From NCBI RefSeq assembly GCF_019311235.1, contig NZ_JAHWDF010000014.1, forward strand, positions 1-64,000: 64,000 nt of DNA, given 5' to 3'. Shown here in pieces: positions 49,348-57,927 of the stretch. The DNA comes from Mesonia aestuariivivens (GTDB taxonomy: Bacteria; Bacteroidota; Bacteroidia; Flavobacteriales; Flavobacteriaceae). Position numbers and translations under genes: made by a program. The number at the start of each line of letters is the position of its first letter. Within the stretch, counting starts at the first letter, position 1. The notes below the pieces were generated by a model that was not told the DNA's origin, did not search any database, and was given only the letters and a program-made list of their open reading frames with translations.

Positions 49348-50877
49348 ATGGCAATCATAGGGTCTCTCATAAAGAGCGCAATAGATGTAGCGGGAAATTT
49401 TGCATCAGATACAAATCACAGCGATGAGCAAAAGAAAGTTTTGAAAAATTTGTTAGAAAAAGCAAAAGATACCGCTTTTGGTAAATACTATGGTTTTCAG
49501 AAAATATTAGAAGCTAAAAATGTTGAAGATGCTTTTCAAAAACAAGTACCTTATTTTGATTATCACCAAATGCAAGAACAATGGTGGTATAAATTACATG
49601 AAGGCTTAGAAGATATTACCTGGCCAGGAAAACCTTCTTATTATGCGTTAAGTTCTGGTACTACGGGTAAATCTAGTAAGCGTATTCCTGTAACAGACGA
49701 GATGATAGAAGCTATAAGAAATGCAGGAATTAAGCAAGTAACCGCACTTTCTAACTTTAATATGCCTTCAGATTTTTTTGAAAAAGAAATTATGATGTTG
49801 GGCAGTAGTACTAATTTGCAAGAAAAAGATGGTTATTTAGAAGGTGAAATTAGTGGAATTAGTGCGAGTAATATTCCGTTTTGGTTTGAGGGGTACTATA
49901 AACCTGGAAAAGAAATTTCTCAAATTGATGATTGGGATGAGCGCGTTAAAAATATAGCAGAAAATGCTAAAAATTGGGATATAGGCGCTTTAAGTGGTAT
50001 TCCTTCTTGGATGGAGTTAATGATGAAAGAAGTGATTAACTATCATAAGGTTGAAAATATTCATGAAGTTTGGCCTAATTTACAAGCTTATACCTCTGGA
50101 GGCGTTGCTTTTCAGCCTTATGCGAAAAGTTTTGAAGCCTTACTAGGCAAGCCCGTTACGGTAATAGATACTTATTTAGCATCAGAAGGTTTTATTGCTT
50201 GCCAAGTAAGACCAGAAACTTCTTCTATGCAATTAATTACAGACAACGGGATCTATTTTGAATTTGTACCTTTTGAGCCTGAATATATTAAATCTGATGG
50301 CTCTTTAGCCCAAGATGCTCCCGTGAAAACTTTAGCAGAAGTAGAAAAAGATAAAGATTATGTTTTATTAATGAGTACCGTTTCTGGGACTTGGCGTTAT
50401 TTAATTGGTGATACTATTGCTTTTACAGATGTAGAAAGAGCAGAGATTAAAATTACAGGTAGAACTAAATTTTTCTTAAATGTAGTAGGTTCTCAGCTTT
50501 CGGTAAATAAAATGAATAAAGCCATTCAAGAATTAGAACAACAATTTGATATTAAGCTGCCAGAGTTTACAGTTGCTGCAGTTAAAATTGATGGAGAGTT
50601 TCACCACGTTTGGCATTTAGGAACAGCTCAGGAAATTTCAGTTTCTGAAGAAGAATTAGCCAAAGCCTTAGATGAAAACCTACAAGAGGCGAACAAAAAT
50701 TATCGTGTTGCGAGATCTAAGGCTTTAAAAGGAGTGAAAGTGAAGTTATTACCCATGGATGTTTTTTATGAGTGGAGTGGTGCCAACAAGAAAAAAGGCG
50801 GACAAGTAAAAATGGAAAAAGTAATGGATGAAGAGAAGTTCAAAGATTTTACAGATTTTGTAAAACAAAATTCTTAA
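49348..50877 (+). CDS. GH3-family acyl-amido synthetase
   Basis: A 509-residue adenylate-forming enzyme related to plant GH3 (auxin/jasmonate-amino-acid) synthetases. The N-terminal domain holds the P-loop-like YALSSGTTGKSSKRIPVT, the middle contains SGIPSWMELMMKEVINY and YTSGGVAFQPY, VIDTYLASEGFIACQ binds the acyl/adenylate, and WRYLIGDTIAF and ITGRTKFFLN belong to the hinge and C-terminal domain. GH3 proteins occur in many Bacteroidota with no known physiological substrate. Acyl acid and amine are unknown here. Single gene between a GNAT-like and a protease gene, with its own terminator. Confidence 0.85.
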   Translation: MAIIGSLIKSAIDVAGNFASDTNHSDEQKKVLKNLLEKAKDTAFGKYYGFQKILEAKNVEDAFQKQVPYFDYHQMQEQWWYKLHEGLEDITWPGKPSYYALSSGTTGKSSKRIPVTDEMIEAIRNAGIKQVTALSNFNMPSDFFEKEIMMLGSSTNLQEKDGYLEGEISGISASNIPFWFEGYYKPGKEISQIDDWDERVKNIAENAKNWDIGALSGIPSWMELMMKEVINYHKVENIHEVWPNLQAYTSGGVAFQPYAKSFEALLGKPVTVIDTYLASEGFIACQVRPETSSMQLITDNGIYFEFVPFEPEYIKSDGSLAQDAPVKTLAEVEKDKDYVLLMSTVSGTWRYLIGDTIAFTDVERAEIKITGRTKFFLNVVGSQLSVNKMNKAIQELEQQFDIKLPEFTVAAVKIDGEFHHVWHLGTAQEISVSEEELAKALDENLQEANKNYRVARSKALKGVKVKLLPMDVFYEWSGANKKKGGQVKMEKVMDEEKFKDFTDFVKQNS

Positions 50878-50893
50878 TCATAGTTAAAAAATG

Positions 50894-50933
50894 AACAAGA
50901 TGTGGAGGTTATTTTCGACATCTTGTTTGTTTA
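50894..50933 (+). terminator. Terminator after the GH3-type gene
   Basis: Arms aacaagatgt and acatcttgtt (perfect, 10 bp) with a 14-base loop, then tgtttaaaa. Confidence 0.65.
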
Positions 50934-51008
50934 AAATGATATACCCTTTAAAAAGTCAGTAAGTAAAATTTTAGAATATTACCATTAACTTAAGTGAAAG
51001 TTCTTTGC

Positions 51009-51608
51009 CTAAGAGCCTTCTTTTTGTAATTCTTTCTCAACTTTTTTCTCTACATCTGCAATATCTAGATGATTCACCAATTCCATAATTTCTTCGGGAG
51101 ACATATATAAACGTTTGATACGATTTTTATATTTAGGTGAAATACTGGTATTATTTAAAATAAAATTTTTGGTGGCTAAAATGTATTGGTACATCCCATG
51201 TTTAACCGCGTAAGTATCGGCTGCACGTTCTACTTCTTGAATATGGGCCGTAGAAAATAGGTACTTTAAACCGAATGCTGCCATTCCTAACGTACTGCGC
51301 TCTCTATAATCCATCACATGACCTAGTTCATGACCAATCCAACCAATTAGAACTTCATCTTCTACATTTAAGATTGAAAATTCTTCTTCTTCAATATGAA
51401 ATTTTTCAGAAATTAAAATGACATAAGCTCTATTTTTTCTGCTCTTTAAAAAACTCACAAAACTGGGTTGCGCCTGCATGGTCGATTTTTTAATCTCTTT
51501 TTTAAACTTAAAAGCAATGGGAGTATCTTTAAGTTGCGGGTAGTAACTAAGGGCAACTTCTACCTGATCTTTGATGGAAAGCGGTATTTCTTTATTGGTA
51601 TACTTCAT
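51009..51608 (-). CDS. Small HExxH zinc protease-like protein
   Basis: A 199-residue protein with a zincin motif in LIGWIGHELGHVMDYRERS and a downstream acidic helix VERAADTYAVKHG in which the Glu could be the third zinc ligand, as in M48 enzymes (ExxxD). No signal peptide and no membrane helices, so it is cytoplasmic, unlike HtpX. It may belong to a small M48-like or SprT-like group; I cannot place it. Single gene. Confidence 0.65.
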   Translation of the reverse strand: MKYTNKEIPLSIKDQVEVALSYYPQLKDTPIAFKFKKEIKKSTMQAQPSFVSFLKSRKNRAYVILISEKFHIEEEEFSILNVEDEVLIGWIGHELGHVMDYRERSTLGMAAFGLKYLFSTAHIQEVERAADTYAVKHGMYQYILATKNFILNNTSISPKYKNRIKRLYMSPEEIMELVNHLDIADVEKKVEKELQKEGS

Positions 51609-51742
51609 TTAAATAATTAATTTTTTACAAGTTAAAAGTTCATAAGATGAAACGCTACTAAAGTACTCTTAAAACTTCCTCTAATTTTAAAATAGAATTC
51701 TTTATAAATCCAATATCTTTGCACGCCATTAAAGAGCTTACA

Positions 51743-53104
51743 ATGCAATTTACAGCCTATACTCAAGAATTTAAAAAGAATCTAAATATTGCCTATCCAG
51801 TAATGTTAGGGCAATTAGGTCATGTGTTGGTAGGCTTGGCCGATAATATTATGGTCGGTAGGTTAGGTGCCGCTCCGCTGGCAGCAGTTTCGTTGGGTAA
51901 TAGTTTAATTTTTATCGCGCTGTCTGTAGGTATAGGTTTTAGTTTTGCGATTACCCCATTAATTGCTGAAGCCGATGGCGGTGGAAATATAGAAAAAGGA
52001 AGAGCGTATTTTCAGCACGGGATTATCATGTGTACAGTAATAGGTTTGTTACTTTTTGGAGTAGTTTGGTGGTGTAAGCCAATTTTATTTCATCTTAATC
52101 AACCTGAAGATGTAGTAGATTTAGCTTTACCTTATATCGATATTGTTGCCTTTTCTTTATTGCCAGTAATGGTTTTTCAGGGTTTTAAGCAATTTGGCGA
52201 TGGCCTCTCGCAAACCAAATACGCCATGTATGCAACTATTCTTGCCAATTTGGTGAATGTACTTTTTAATTATTTACTAATTTATGGGGTCTGGATTTTT
52301 CCGAGATTAGAATTAGAAGGTGCCGCTATAGGAACGTTAATATCGCGTTTTTTTATGTTGGGATTTTTGTATGTTATTTTAAAAAAGAAAAAGAAATTCA
52401 GCACTTATTTTATTTGGGCTAAAAAATCACTTCAGCAAAAAATATTTAAGCGTTTGTTTAATTTAGGCTTTCCTACCGCATTACAAATGTTATTTGAAGT
52501 AGCTATTTTTACAGCTTCTGTTTTTCTAGCAGGAACGTTAGGAACGAATGCACAAGCTGCCAATCAAGTAGCACTTAATTTAAGTTCGATGACGTTTATG
52601 ATTGCTGTTGGTATTGGTGTTACAGCTACGATTAGAGTTGGTAATCAAAAAGGGCAGCATAATTATAAAGAATTAAGGAGAATTGCTTTTTCAACATTTT
52701 TTTTAGTATTTATTATTGAAGCTTTTTTCGCGTTAGGATTTATTTTGCTGAAAGATATTTTACCTGTTTTTTATATTGATAATTTAGAGGTAATTCAACT
52801 AGCCGCACAACTGCTAATTGTAGCCGCTTTATTTCAGTTAAGTGATGGCTTGCAAGTGGTGATTTTGGGAGCTTTGAGAGGTTTGCAAGATGTGAGATAT
52901 CCCACATTAATTTGTTTTATTTCGTACTGGATTATTGGTTTTCCGGTTTCCTATTTCTTAGGTAAAGAAGGTGCTTTGGGCAGTATGGGAATTTGGTTTG
53001 GTTTATTGGCAGGTTTGTCAGCATCATCAATAATGTTGTATATTCGATTTAATTATTTAAGTAAAAAACTAATAGAAAGAGGTGAAATTAAAGACCTCTT
53101 ATAA
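51743..53104 (+). CDS. MATE family efflux transporter
   Basis: A 453-residue inner-membrane protein with 12 transmembrane helices in two homologous halves. I use the ATG at 51743; an in-frame TTG 24 bases upstream gives an unlikely start. Conserved MATE blocks: PVMLGQLGHVLVGLADNIMV, LGAAPLAAVSLGNSL, GFPTALQMLFEVAIFTASVF and ANQVALNLSSMTFMIAVGIG. It exports drugs or metabolites with Na+ or H+. The small acidic gene 53115-53348 and the PAP2 gene follow with almost no gaps and probably share its transcript. Confidence 0.9.
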   Translation: MQFTAYTQEFKKNLNIAYPVMLGQLGHVLVGLADNIMVGRLGAAPLAAVSLGNSLIFIALSVGIGFSFAITPLIAEADGGGNIEKGRAYFQHGIIMCTVIGLLLFGVVWWCKPILFHLNQPEDVVDLALPYIDIVAFSLLPVMVFQGFKQFGDGLSQTKYAMYATILANLVNVLFNYLLIYGVWIFPRLELEGAAIGTLISRFFMLGFLYVILKKKKKFSTYFIWAKKSLQQKIFKRLFNLGFPTALQMLFEVAIFTASVFLAGTLGTNAQAANQVALNLSSMTFMIAVGIGVTATIRVGNQKGQHNYKELRRIAFSTFFLVFIIEAFFALGFILLKDILPVFYIDNLEVIQLAAQLLIVAALFQLSDGLQVVILGALRGLQDVRYPTLICFISYWIIGFPVSYFLGKEGALGSMGIWFGLLAGLSASSIMLYIRFNYLSKKLIERGEIKDLL

Positions 53105-53114
53105 AAAATATAGT

Positions 53115-53348
53115 ATGCAGTTTCCAAGATTTATTTTAGGCGATAATACCGATTATCCAGAAGCTATTTTTGTGATTCATACAGAATTTCCTCGATTTAT
53201 CATCAATTTACAAGACGATGAGGTAGAATGGTTAGAAGATTTTGATAAAAATGATGAAGAAGAATTGGAAAATGAAGCAGAAAATTTAATTGTTGAAGCT
53301 TCAGAATTTTATGATCGTGAAGTAGAACGCTACCAAGAAAATGATTAA
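53115..53348 (+). CDS. Small acidic hypothetical protein (77 aa)
   Basis: From the ATG at 53115 the product is MQFPRFILGDNTDYPEAIFV, IHTEFPRFIINLQDDEVEWL and a very acidic helical tail (EDFDKNDEEELENEAENLIV). An upstream start at 53082 would overlap the MATE gene by 23 bases. I remember similar small proteins next to MATE genes in other flavobacteria, without a known role. It overlaps the PAP2 start by one base. Confidence 0.7.
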   Translation: MQFPRFILGDNTDYPEAIFVIHTEFPRFIINLQDDEVEWLEDFDKNDEEELENEAENLIVEASEFYDREVERYQEND

Positions 53349-53905
53349 TGGAAGAATTGATTCAGTTAGATCAAGAGTTATTTTTATACCTTAATAACTT
53401 AGGTTCTTCCACTTGGGATTGGTTTTGGGTATTTATAACGCATAAATTCGCATCGATTCCGCTTTATGCATTTTTGCTCTACTTATTGTATAAAAATTAT
53501 GGATTAAAGCCTACGCTAATCACTGTGGTTTTAGTGGCAGGTTTAATTACATGTACAGATCAGCTGGCTAACGTTTTTAAAGATTATTTTCAGCGACCAA
53601 GACCTTGCAAAGAAGCATTTATAAGTCAAGGTAGAATGTTATTAGATTATTGCGGCAGTTATGGTTATTTTTCAGCACATGCCGCAAGCTCAATGGCTCT
53701 AGCTTTTTACCTAGGTAATATTTTAAAACAATGGTATAAATATGCACTTGTTGGGCTTGTTTTTTGGGCTGCTGTAGTAGGTTATAGTAGAATTTATGTA
53801 GGAAAACACTATCCGGGTGACGTAATCACCGGAATGCTTATTGGAGCTTTATTGGGCTGGTTGTTTTATAAATTACAGCAATATTTATTAAAACGATTTT
53901 CTTAG
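53348..53905 (+). CDS. PAP2-family membrane phosphatase
   Basis: A 185-residue protein with five or six membrane helices. The three PAP2 motifs are readable: KDYFQRPRPC (KxxxxxxRP), YFSAHAAS (PSGH-like, with SAH), and SRIYVGKHYPGDV (SRxxxxxHxxxD). It dephosphorylates a lipid or isoprenyl phosphate on the outer face of the inner membrane, e.g. undecaprenyl-PP or lipid A 1-phosphate (LpxE-like). It converges with a glycosyltransferase/LABN group that may act on the same lipids. Confidence 0.87.
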   Translation: MEELIQLDQELFLYLNNLGSSTWDWFWVFITHKFASIPLYAFLLYLLYKNYGLKPTLITVVLVAGLITCTDQLANVFKDYFQRPRPCKEAFISQGRMLLDYCGSYGYFSAHAASSMALAFYLGNILKQWYKYALVGLVFWAAVVGYSRIYVGKHYPGDVITGMLIGALLGWLFYKLQQYLLKRFS

Positions 53906-55521
53906 TCTTTTCTTTCTAGTAGGTAGAATTTTCTAATCAATCTACTTTTGTAACCTTTTTTATCAGGATGTACATAATTTAAATCATAACGATCTGAACT
54001 TATGACTTTATAATCTATAAATTTTTGGATATAGTTAGAGTCTTTTTCAGCCATTAAAATACCAAATTTATTAGCATTTGGTATATGTATACTGTCTTTA
54101 GAAATTGTGAGGATAGGTTTTCCGTACGCCCAAATAATTTCAGGAGTTTTCCCGCCATAATCAAAAACTTCAAAATTTTCTTTTTCAGCTAACTCTTGAA
54201 GCTCATTAAAATTATGAAATTTAGGGTTGTCTAATAAAGTCTTTACTAACGGAAATCCAAAAGACATAATCACGCAAACAAATGCTATTGTGCTATAAAA
54301 TACGCGGCTGTAGTGTTGCTTTTTAAGGCTCTGAAGCATTATCCAGGCGGTACAATATAAACCAACTGAAGTAAGTATAAAATAAACCCAATAGATGCCA
54401 TGAAGATCAAGTAAGAAATATCCTGCTATAGGAAAGGCAAAGCCAATTAGCGCAATTAAACCATGGTTAATATAAACAGCTCCTTTCTCTTTAATAGAGA
54501 GTGTGCTAAATTTTCTAATAAGGTATTCGATGTAAAAACTGGTATTAAAAGCCATCGGAATTAAAACAGGAAGTAAATACCTTGATTTTTTCTCGGGGAT
54601 AATAGAAAGTAAAAGTACAGCTATAATAGTCCATAAAAATGAAAATAAATAAGCTTTTTTATTACTTACTTTATTTTTTAAGTAGGGGTATAATAAAGCT
54701 ACAAAAGAGGGAATTGTCCAAATACCACTCTGTGTAAAAAAACTCCAATAGTAATACCAAGGTCTAATGTTGTAGCTTCCCCAATTTGAAGTTTCTTTTG
54801 CAGCAATTTTTAAAAATGCGGCAGGGTCTGCCCAGCGTACATAAAAAAACCACCAGCCTCCGATTAGTATACCTGCCAAAAGAAAAAGTAATAAAGGTAA
54901 CCAACGTCTTTTAAGGTTTTTGTACTTGTAAACAATTCCGTAACTAATTAAAAAGGGCAAAAGCAATGCGTATAATGAAACAGGACCTTTGCTTAATAAT
55001 GAAAAACCGAAGAATATAGAGGCTAGAAGTGCATAACGATATAGGTTTTTGTTGGTATTGAAGAATTTCCATAGGTAATAAATAGAAATCATCATAAAGG
55101 CATGGGTAAAAATATCCCATTGTCCATTTCTTCCAGAAAAAATAATATAGAAGGAGGTCGCTAAAATTAGAGCAGCTTGAAAAGCTTGGGTTTTAGTAAT
55201 CTCAAATTTAGGTAAGGTTTTGTAAAAGCCAATTATGAGTAGTAAAGAGCATAAAGCAGCAGGAAGTCTTAATAATATTAAACTTTTAAATTGATCTAAA
55301 CTTCCAAACAAGGCAGTTAGCCATGTAGGTAATGGGGGTTTTTGGTAACGCGGAATATTATTTAAAGTCGTTAATAACCAATGGTCAAGACGAACCATTT
55401 CTCTGGCGGAAATAAAATTTCTAGCTTCCATAATATTCACATAGATCACATCAAGATTCACAAAAAATATTAATCCAATGATGATCAGTAAATAGTAGGT
55501 ATAATGTTTTTTCTTATTCAT
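53902..55521 (-). CDS. PMT/ArnT-type lipid-linked glycosyltransferase (GT39/GT83-like)
   Basis: A 539-residue membrane protein with about 11-13 helices. The first periplasmic loop holds ARNFISAREMVRLDHWLLTT and RYQKPPLPTWLTALFG, the DE-like and KPP motifs of ArnT/PMT enzymes that use undecaprenyl-phosphate sugars. The C-terminal periplasmic domain is about 110 residues. It would transfer a sugar to a lipid A or surface acceptor. Its start overlaps the LABN gene by eight bases, and the LABN gene overlaps the GT2 gene by four, so this is one operon. Confidence 0.82.
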   Translation of the reverse strand: MNKKKHYTYYLLIIIGLIFFVNLDVIYVNIMEARNFISAREMVRLDHWLLTTLNNIPRYQKPPLPTWLTALFGSLDQFKSLILLRLPAALCSLLLIIGFYKTLPKFEITKTQAFQAALILATSFYIIFSGRNGQWDIFTHAFMMISIYYLWKFFNTNKNLYRYALLASIFFGFSLLSKGPVSLYALLLPFLISYGIVYKYKNLKRRWLPLLLFLLAGILIGGWWFFYVRWADPAAFLKIAAKETSNWGSYNIRPWYYYWSFFTQSGIWTIPSFVALLYPYLKNKVSNKKAYLFSFLWTIIAVLLLSIIPEKKSRYLLPVLIPMAFNTSFYIEYLIRKFSTLSIKEKGAVYINHGLIALIGFAFPIAGYFLLDLHGIYWVYFILTSVGLYCTAWIMLQSLKKQHYSRVFYSTIAFVCVIMSFGFPLVKTLLDNPKFHNFNELQELAEKENFEVFDYGGKTPEIIWAYGKPILTISKDSIHIPNANKFGILMAEKDSNYIQKFIDYKVISSDRYDLNYVHPDKKGYKSRLIRKFYLLERKD

Positions 55522-56137
55522 GACTATTACGACTTAATATAATATTACGAATGTAAATGAAACTGCCTGTAAAATGGCCTATAAAAAGAATAGGATCTTT
55601 TCGTAAAAAGGCATAAACCAAGATTAATAAAGCTCCAATTAAACTAAGTATCCAAAAACCCAAAGGTAAGATGGATTGCTTTTTTTTTTCAGAATAAATC
55701 CATTGGTAAAAAAAACGCAGGTTGAATACAAGTTGAGCAATAGTCCCTAAGGTTAATAACCAAAAGGGAATCGATGTATTGTGAAATAAATTTTCAATGT
55801 CGTAGGCATTATTGTTGAAAGAAAATACAACAATGAATAATGGGAAAATATAAACTAAAATTCTTAGTGGTAAAGCCGCTTTTTGCCATTCCCCCTGTAA
55901 TTGCAAATTTCTAATATAAATATAATACGTGATGGCTTGTCCTAACATGATTGCAAAATCATCTCTTAAATATCCATAAATATAAAGTAAAAAAGAGGCT
56001 AGTAAACTTAATTTCCAAAATAGGGAAGGTGTAAGTACTTTTTTGTGTTTTTCAGAAATTAACCATTGCAAAAGTAACCTTCCAGAAAAAAGAATTTGAG
56101 CAATTAGGCCTATAGCATAAATTTGCCAATCGCTCAT
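55514..56137 (-). CDS. Double LABN-domain membrane protein
   Basis: A 207-residue protein with six hydrophobic helices in two homologous halves, each with the LABN pattern (lipid-A-disaccharide synthase N-terminal type): ILFSGRLLLQWLISEKHKK with LTPSLFWKLSLLASFLLY, and FNLRFFYQWIYSEKKKQS with LPLGFWILSLIGALLILVYA. Such proteins travel with DPM1-like GT2 genes and PMT-type transferases and probably flip or present the lipid-linked sugar. Middle gene of the operon. Confidence 0.82.
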   Translation of the reverse strand: MSDWQIYAIGLIAQILFSGRLLLQWLISEKHKKVLTPSLFWKLSLLASFLLYIYGYLRDDFAIMLGQAITYYIYIRNLQLQGEWQKAALPLRILVYIFPLFIVVFSFNNNAYDIENLFHNTSIPFWLLTLGTIAQLVFNLRFFYQWIYSEKKKQSILPLGFWILSLIGALLILVYAFLRKDPILFIGHFTGSFIYIRNIILSRNSHE

Positions 56138-56847
56138 GCGTTTTCGTTTACTTTATAATTAATGTATTTTTTTTTCATCCATAAATACGCAAAGCAGTCT
56201 AAAAAAGGACCCACTAGTCTATTTAATAAATGAAATTTTGCTTTTCCGGCAATTCGCGGATAATGCCTAACGGGTACTTGAATTATTTTTCCGTGCTGTA
56301 ATAAAATCATGGCGGGTAAAAAACGATGCAGACCTTTAAACATAGGAATTCGTTTGGCATAATCTGCACGAATAACTTTTAAAGGGCACCCCGTGTCATC
56401 CATTTGATCGTGCGTAAAACTTCTTCGAATACCATTTGCTATTTTGGAAGACATATTTTTGGTAAAAGAATCTTTTCGGTTAGAACGAACACCAGTAACA
56501 AGATCGTAATCTTTTATTTTAGCAAGCAATAAATTAAAATCTTCAGGATCTGTTTGTAAATCAGCATCGATGTAGCCAATATATTCTGTGGCAGCATAAT
56601 CAAAACCTGCTTTAATAGCGGCACTTAAGCCTTGATTTTCAACAAAAGAAATATAATGAAAATGAGGTTGCCTGTCGCAAATATCTTTAATTATGTTTAA
56701 GCTATTGTCTTGAGAACCATCATCTACAAATAAAATACAAGTCTCTTTTGTAGCAATTTTAAGGTAATTAGAAAGTTCTTTCTCTACTCGTAAGAGGTTT
56801 TCTTGTTCATTGAAAAGAGGAACAACTATAGTAAATTCGTATTTCAT
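56134..56847 (-). CDS. DPM1/ArnC-like glycosyltransferase (GT2)
   Basis: A 237-residue GT2 enzyme. I start at the ATG at 56847 (MKYEFTIVVPLFNEQ); a TTG seven codons upstream is less likely. Motifs: VVPLFNEQENLLRV, LFVDDGSQDNS, GYIDADLQTDPEDF (DxD and Q region) and VTGVRSNRKDS. No C-terminal membrane helices, so it is a soluble or peripheral enzyme charging undecaprenyl phosphate with a sugar for the transferase downstream. First gene of the operon. Confidence 0.85.
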   Translation of the reverse strand: MKYEFTIVVPLFNEQENLLRVEKELSNYLKIATKETCILFVDDGSQDNSLNIIKDICDRQPHFHYISFVENQGLSAAIKAGFDYAATEYIGYIDADLQTDPEDFNLLLAKIKDYDLVTGVRSNRKDSFTKNMSSKIANGIRRSFTHDQMDDTGCPLKVIRADYAKRIPMFKGLHRFLPAMILLQHGKIIQVPVRHYPRIAGKAKFHLLNRLVGPFLDCFAYLWMKKKYINYKVNENA

Positions 56848-56985
56848 GCATTTTGTAATGGAGTGCAAATGTATTAATAATTATAAGTTTTATATATAAC
56901 TTTTTATTTTACTACATTTTTTTTAAATCATTACTGTTTGTATTTTGCACACTCAAAAACACAAACTAACCTATTATTTAACTGA

Positions 56986-57927
56986 ATGAAAATGTTAATC
57001 ACTGGCGCAGCTGGATTTATAGGTTCACATGCCGCAGAACGTTTTGAAGCAGAAGGGCATGAGGTTGTCGGAGTAGATAATTTTAATGATTATTATGCGG
57101 TAGAATTAAAAAAACTTAACGCTGAAGATCTTGTAAAAAAAGGAGTAGAGCTTATTGAGGTAGATTTAAGAGTAGAAGAAAGCTATAGGCTCTTGCCAAC
57201 CGATTTTGATTTTATCATTCATTTTGCTGCACAACCAGGAATTTCCGAAAGTTGCACCTTTGAACAATACTTAACCAATAATATTATAGCGACAGAAAAG
57301 CTTCTCAAATTTGCACATCAAAATAAAAATCTTAAACATTTTATAAATATTGGTACTTCTTCTATTTATGGTTTAGAAGCCACATTTTCTGAAGATAGAG
57401 AACCTAAACCAGCTTCAAAATACGGAGTAACCAAGCTTGCTGCAGAACAATTGGTTTTAGCAGAATCTAGAAGCAAAAAAATGAGTGCTTGTAGTCTTCG
57501 TTTATATTCTGTGTATGGTCCTAGAGAGCGACCTGAAAAACTCTATACTAAATTAATTGCTTGTGCTTTTAAGAAAGAGCCTTTTCCATTATATGAAGGC
57601 AGTGAAAGGCATTTAAGAAGTTTTACCTATGTTGGTGATATTATTGATGGAATTGTAGCGGTAATAAATAGTTATAAAATTACAAATGGAGAAATTATTA
57701 ATTTAGGAACAACGGTAGAACATACGACGCAAGATGGGATAGAATATGTAGAAGAATTATTGAGTCTGAAAATTAAAATGAAGGTTACAAATAAACGTTT
57801 GGGTGATCAATGGCGAACCAATGCCAATATAGATAAAGCTAAAAAATTACTAGATTATAATCCCACTACAGGTTTAAAAGAGGGACTTCAACACCAAATT
57901 GATTGGTATAAAGAGAAGTTTTTATAA
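56986..57927 (+). CDS. NDP-sugar epimerase, UDP-glucuronate 4-epimerase-like
   Basis: A 313-residue extended SDR: MLITGAAGFIGSHAAERFEA (NAD loop), NIGTSSIYG (Ser/Thr), and SKYGVTKLAAEQLV (Tyr-xxx-Lys). LYSVYGPRERPEKLYTKLI and RSFTYVGDIIDGIV are typical of the GalE/UGlcAE group. It likely makes a sugar nucleotide for envelope glycans. It is divergent from the GT2 operon (about 140 bases apart) and overlaps the convergent meaB by six bases. Confidence 0.82.
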   Translation: MKMLITGAAGFIGSHAAERFEAEGHEVVGVDNFNDYYAVELKKLNAEDLVKKGVELIEVDLRVEESYRLLPTDFDFIIHFAAQPGISESCTFEQYLTNNIIATEKLLKFAHQNKNLKHFINIGTSSIYGLEATFSEDREPKPASKYGVTKLAAEQLVLAESRSKKMSACSLRLYSVYGPRERPEKLYTKLIACAFKKEPFPLYEGSERHLRSFTYVGDIIDGIVAVINSYKITNGEIINLGTTVEHTTQDGIEYVEELLSLKIKMKVTNKRLGDQWRTNANIDKAKKLLDYNPTTGLKEGLQHQIDWYKEKFL

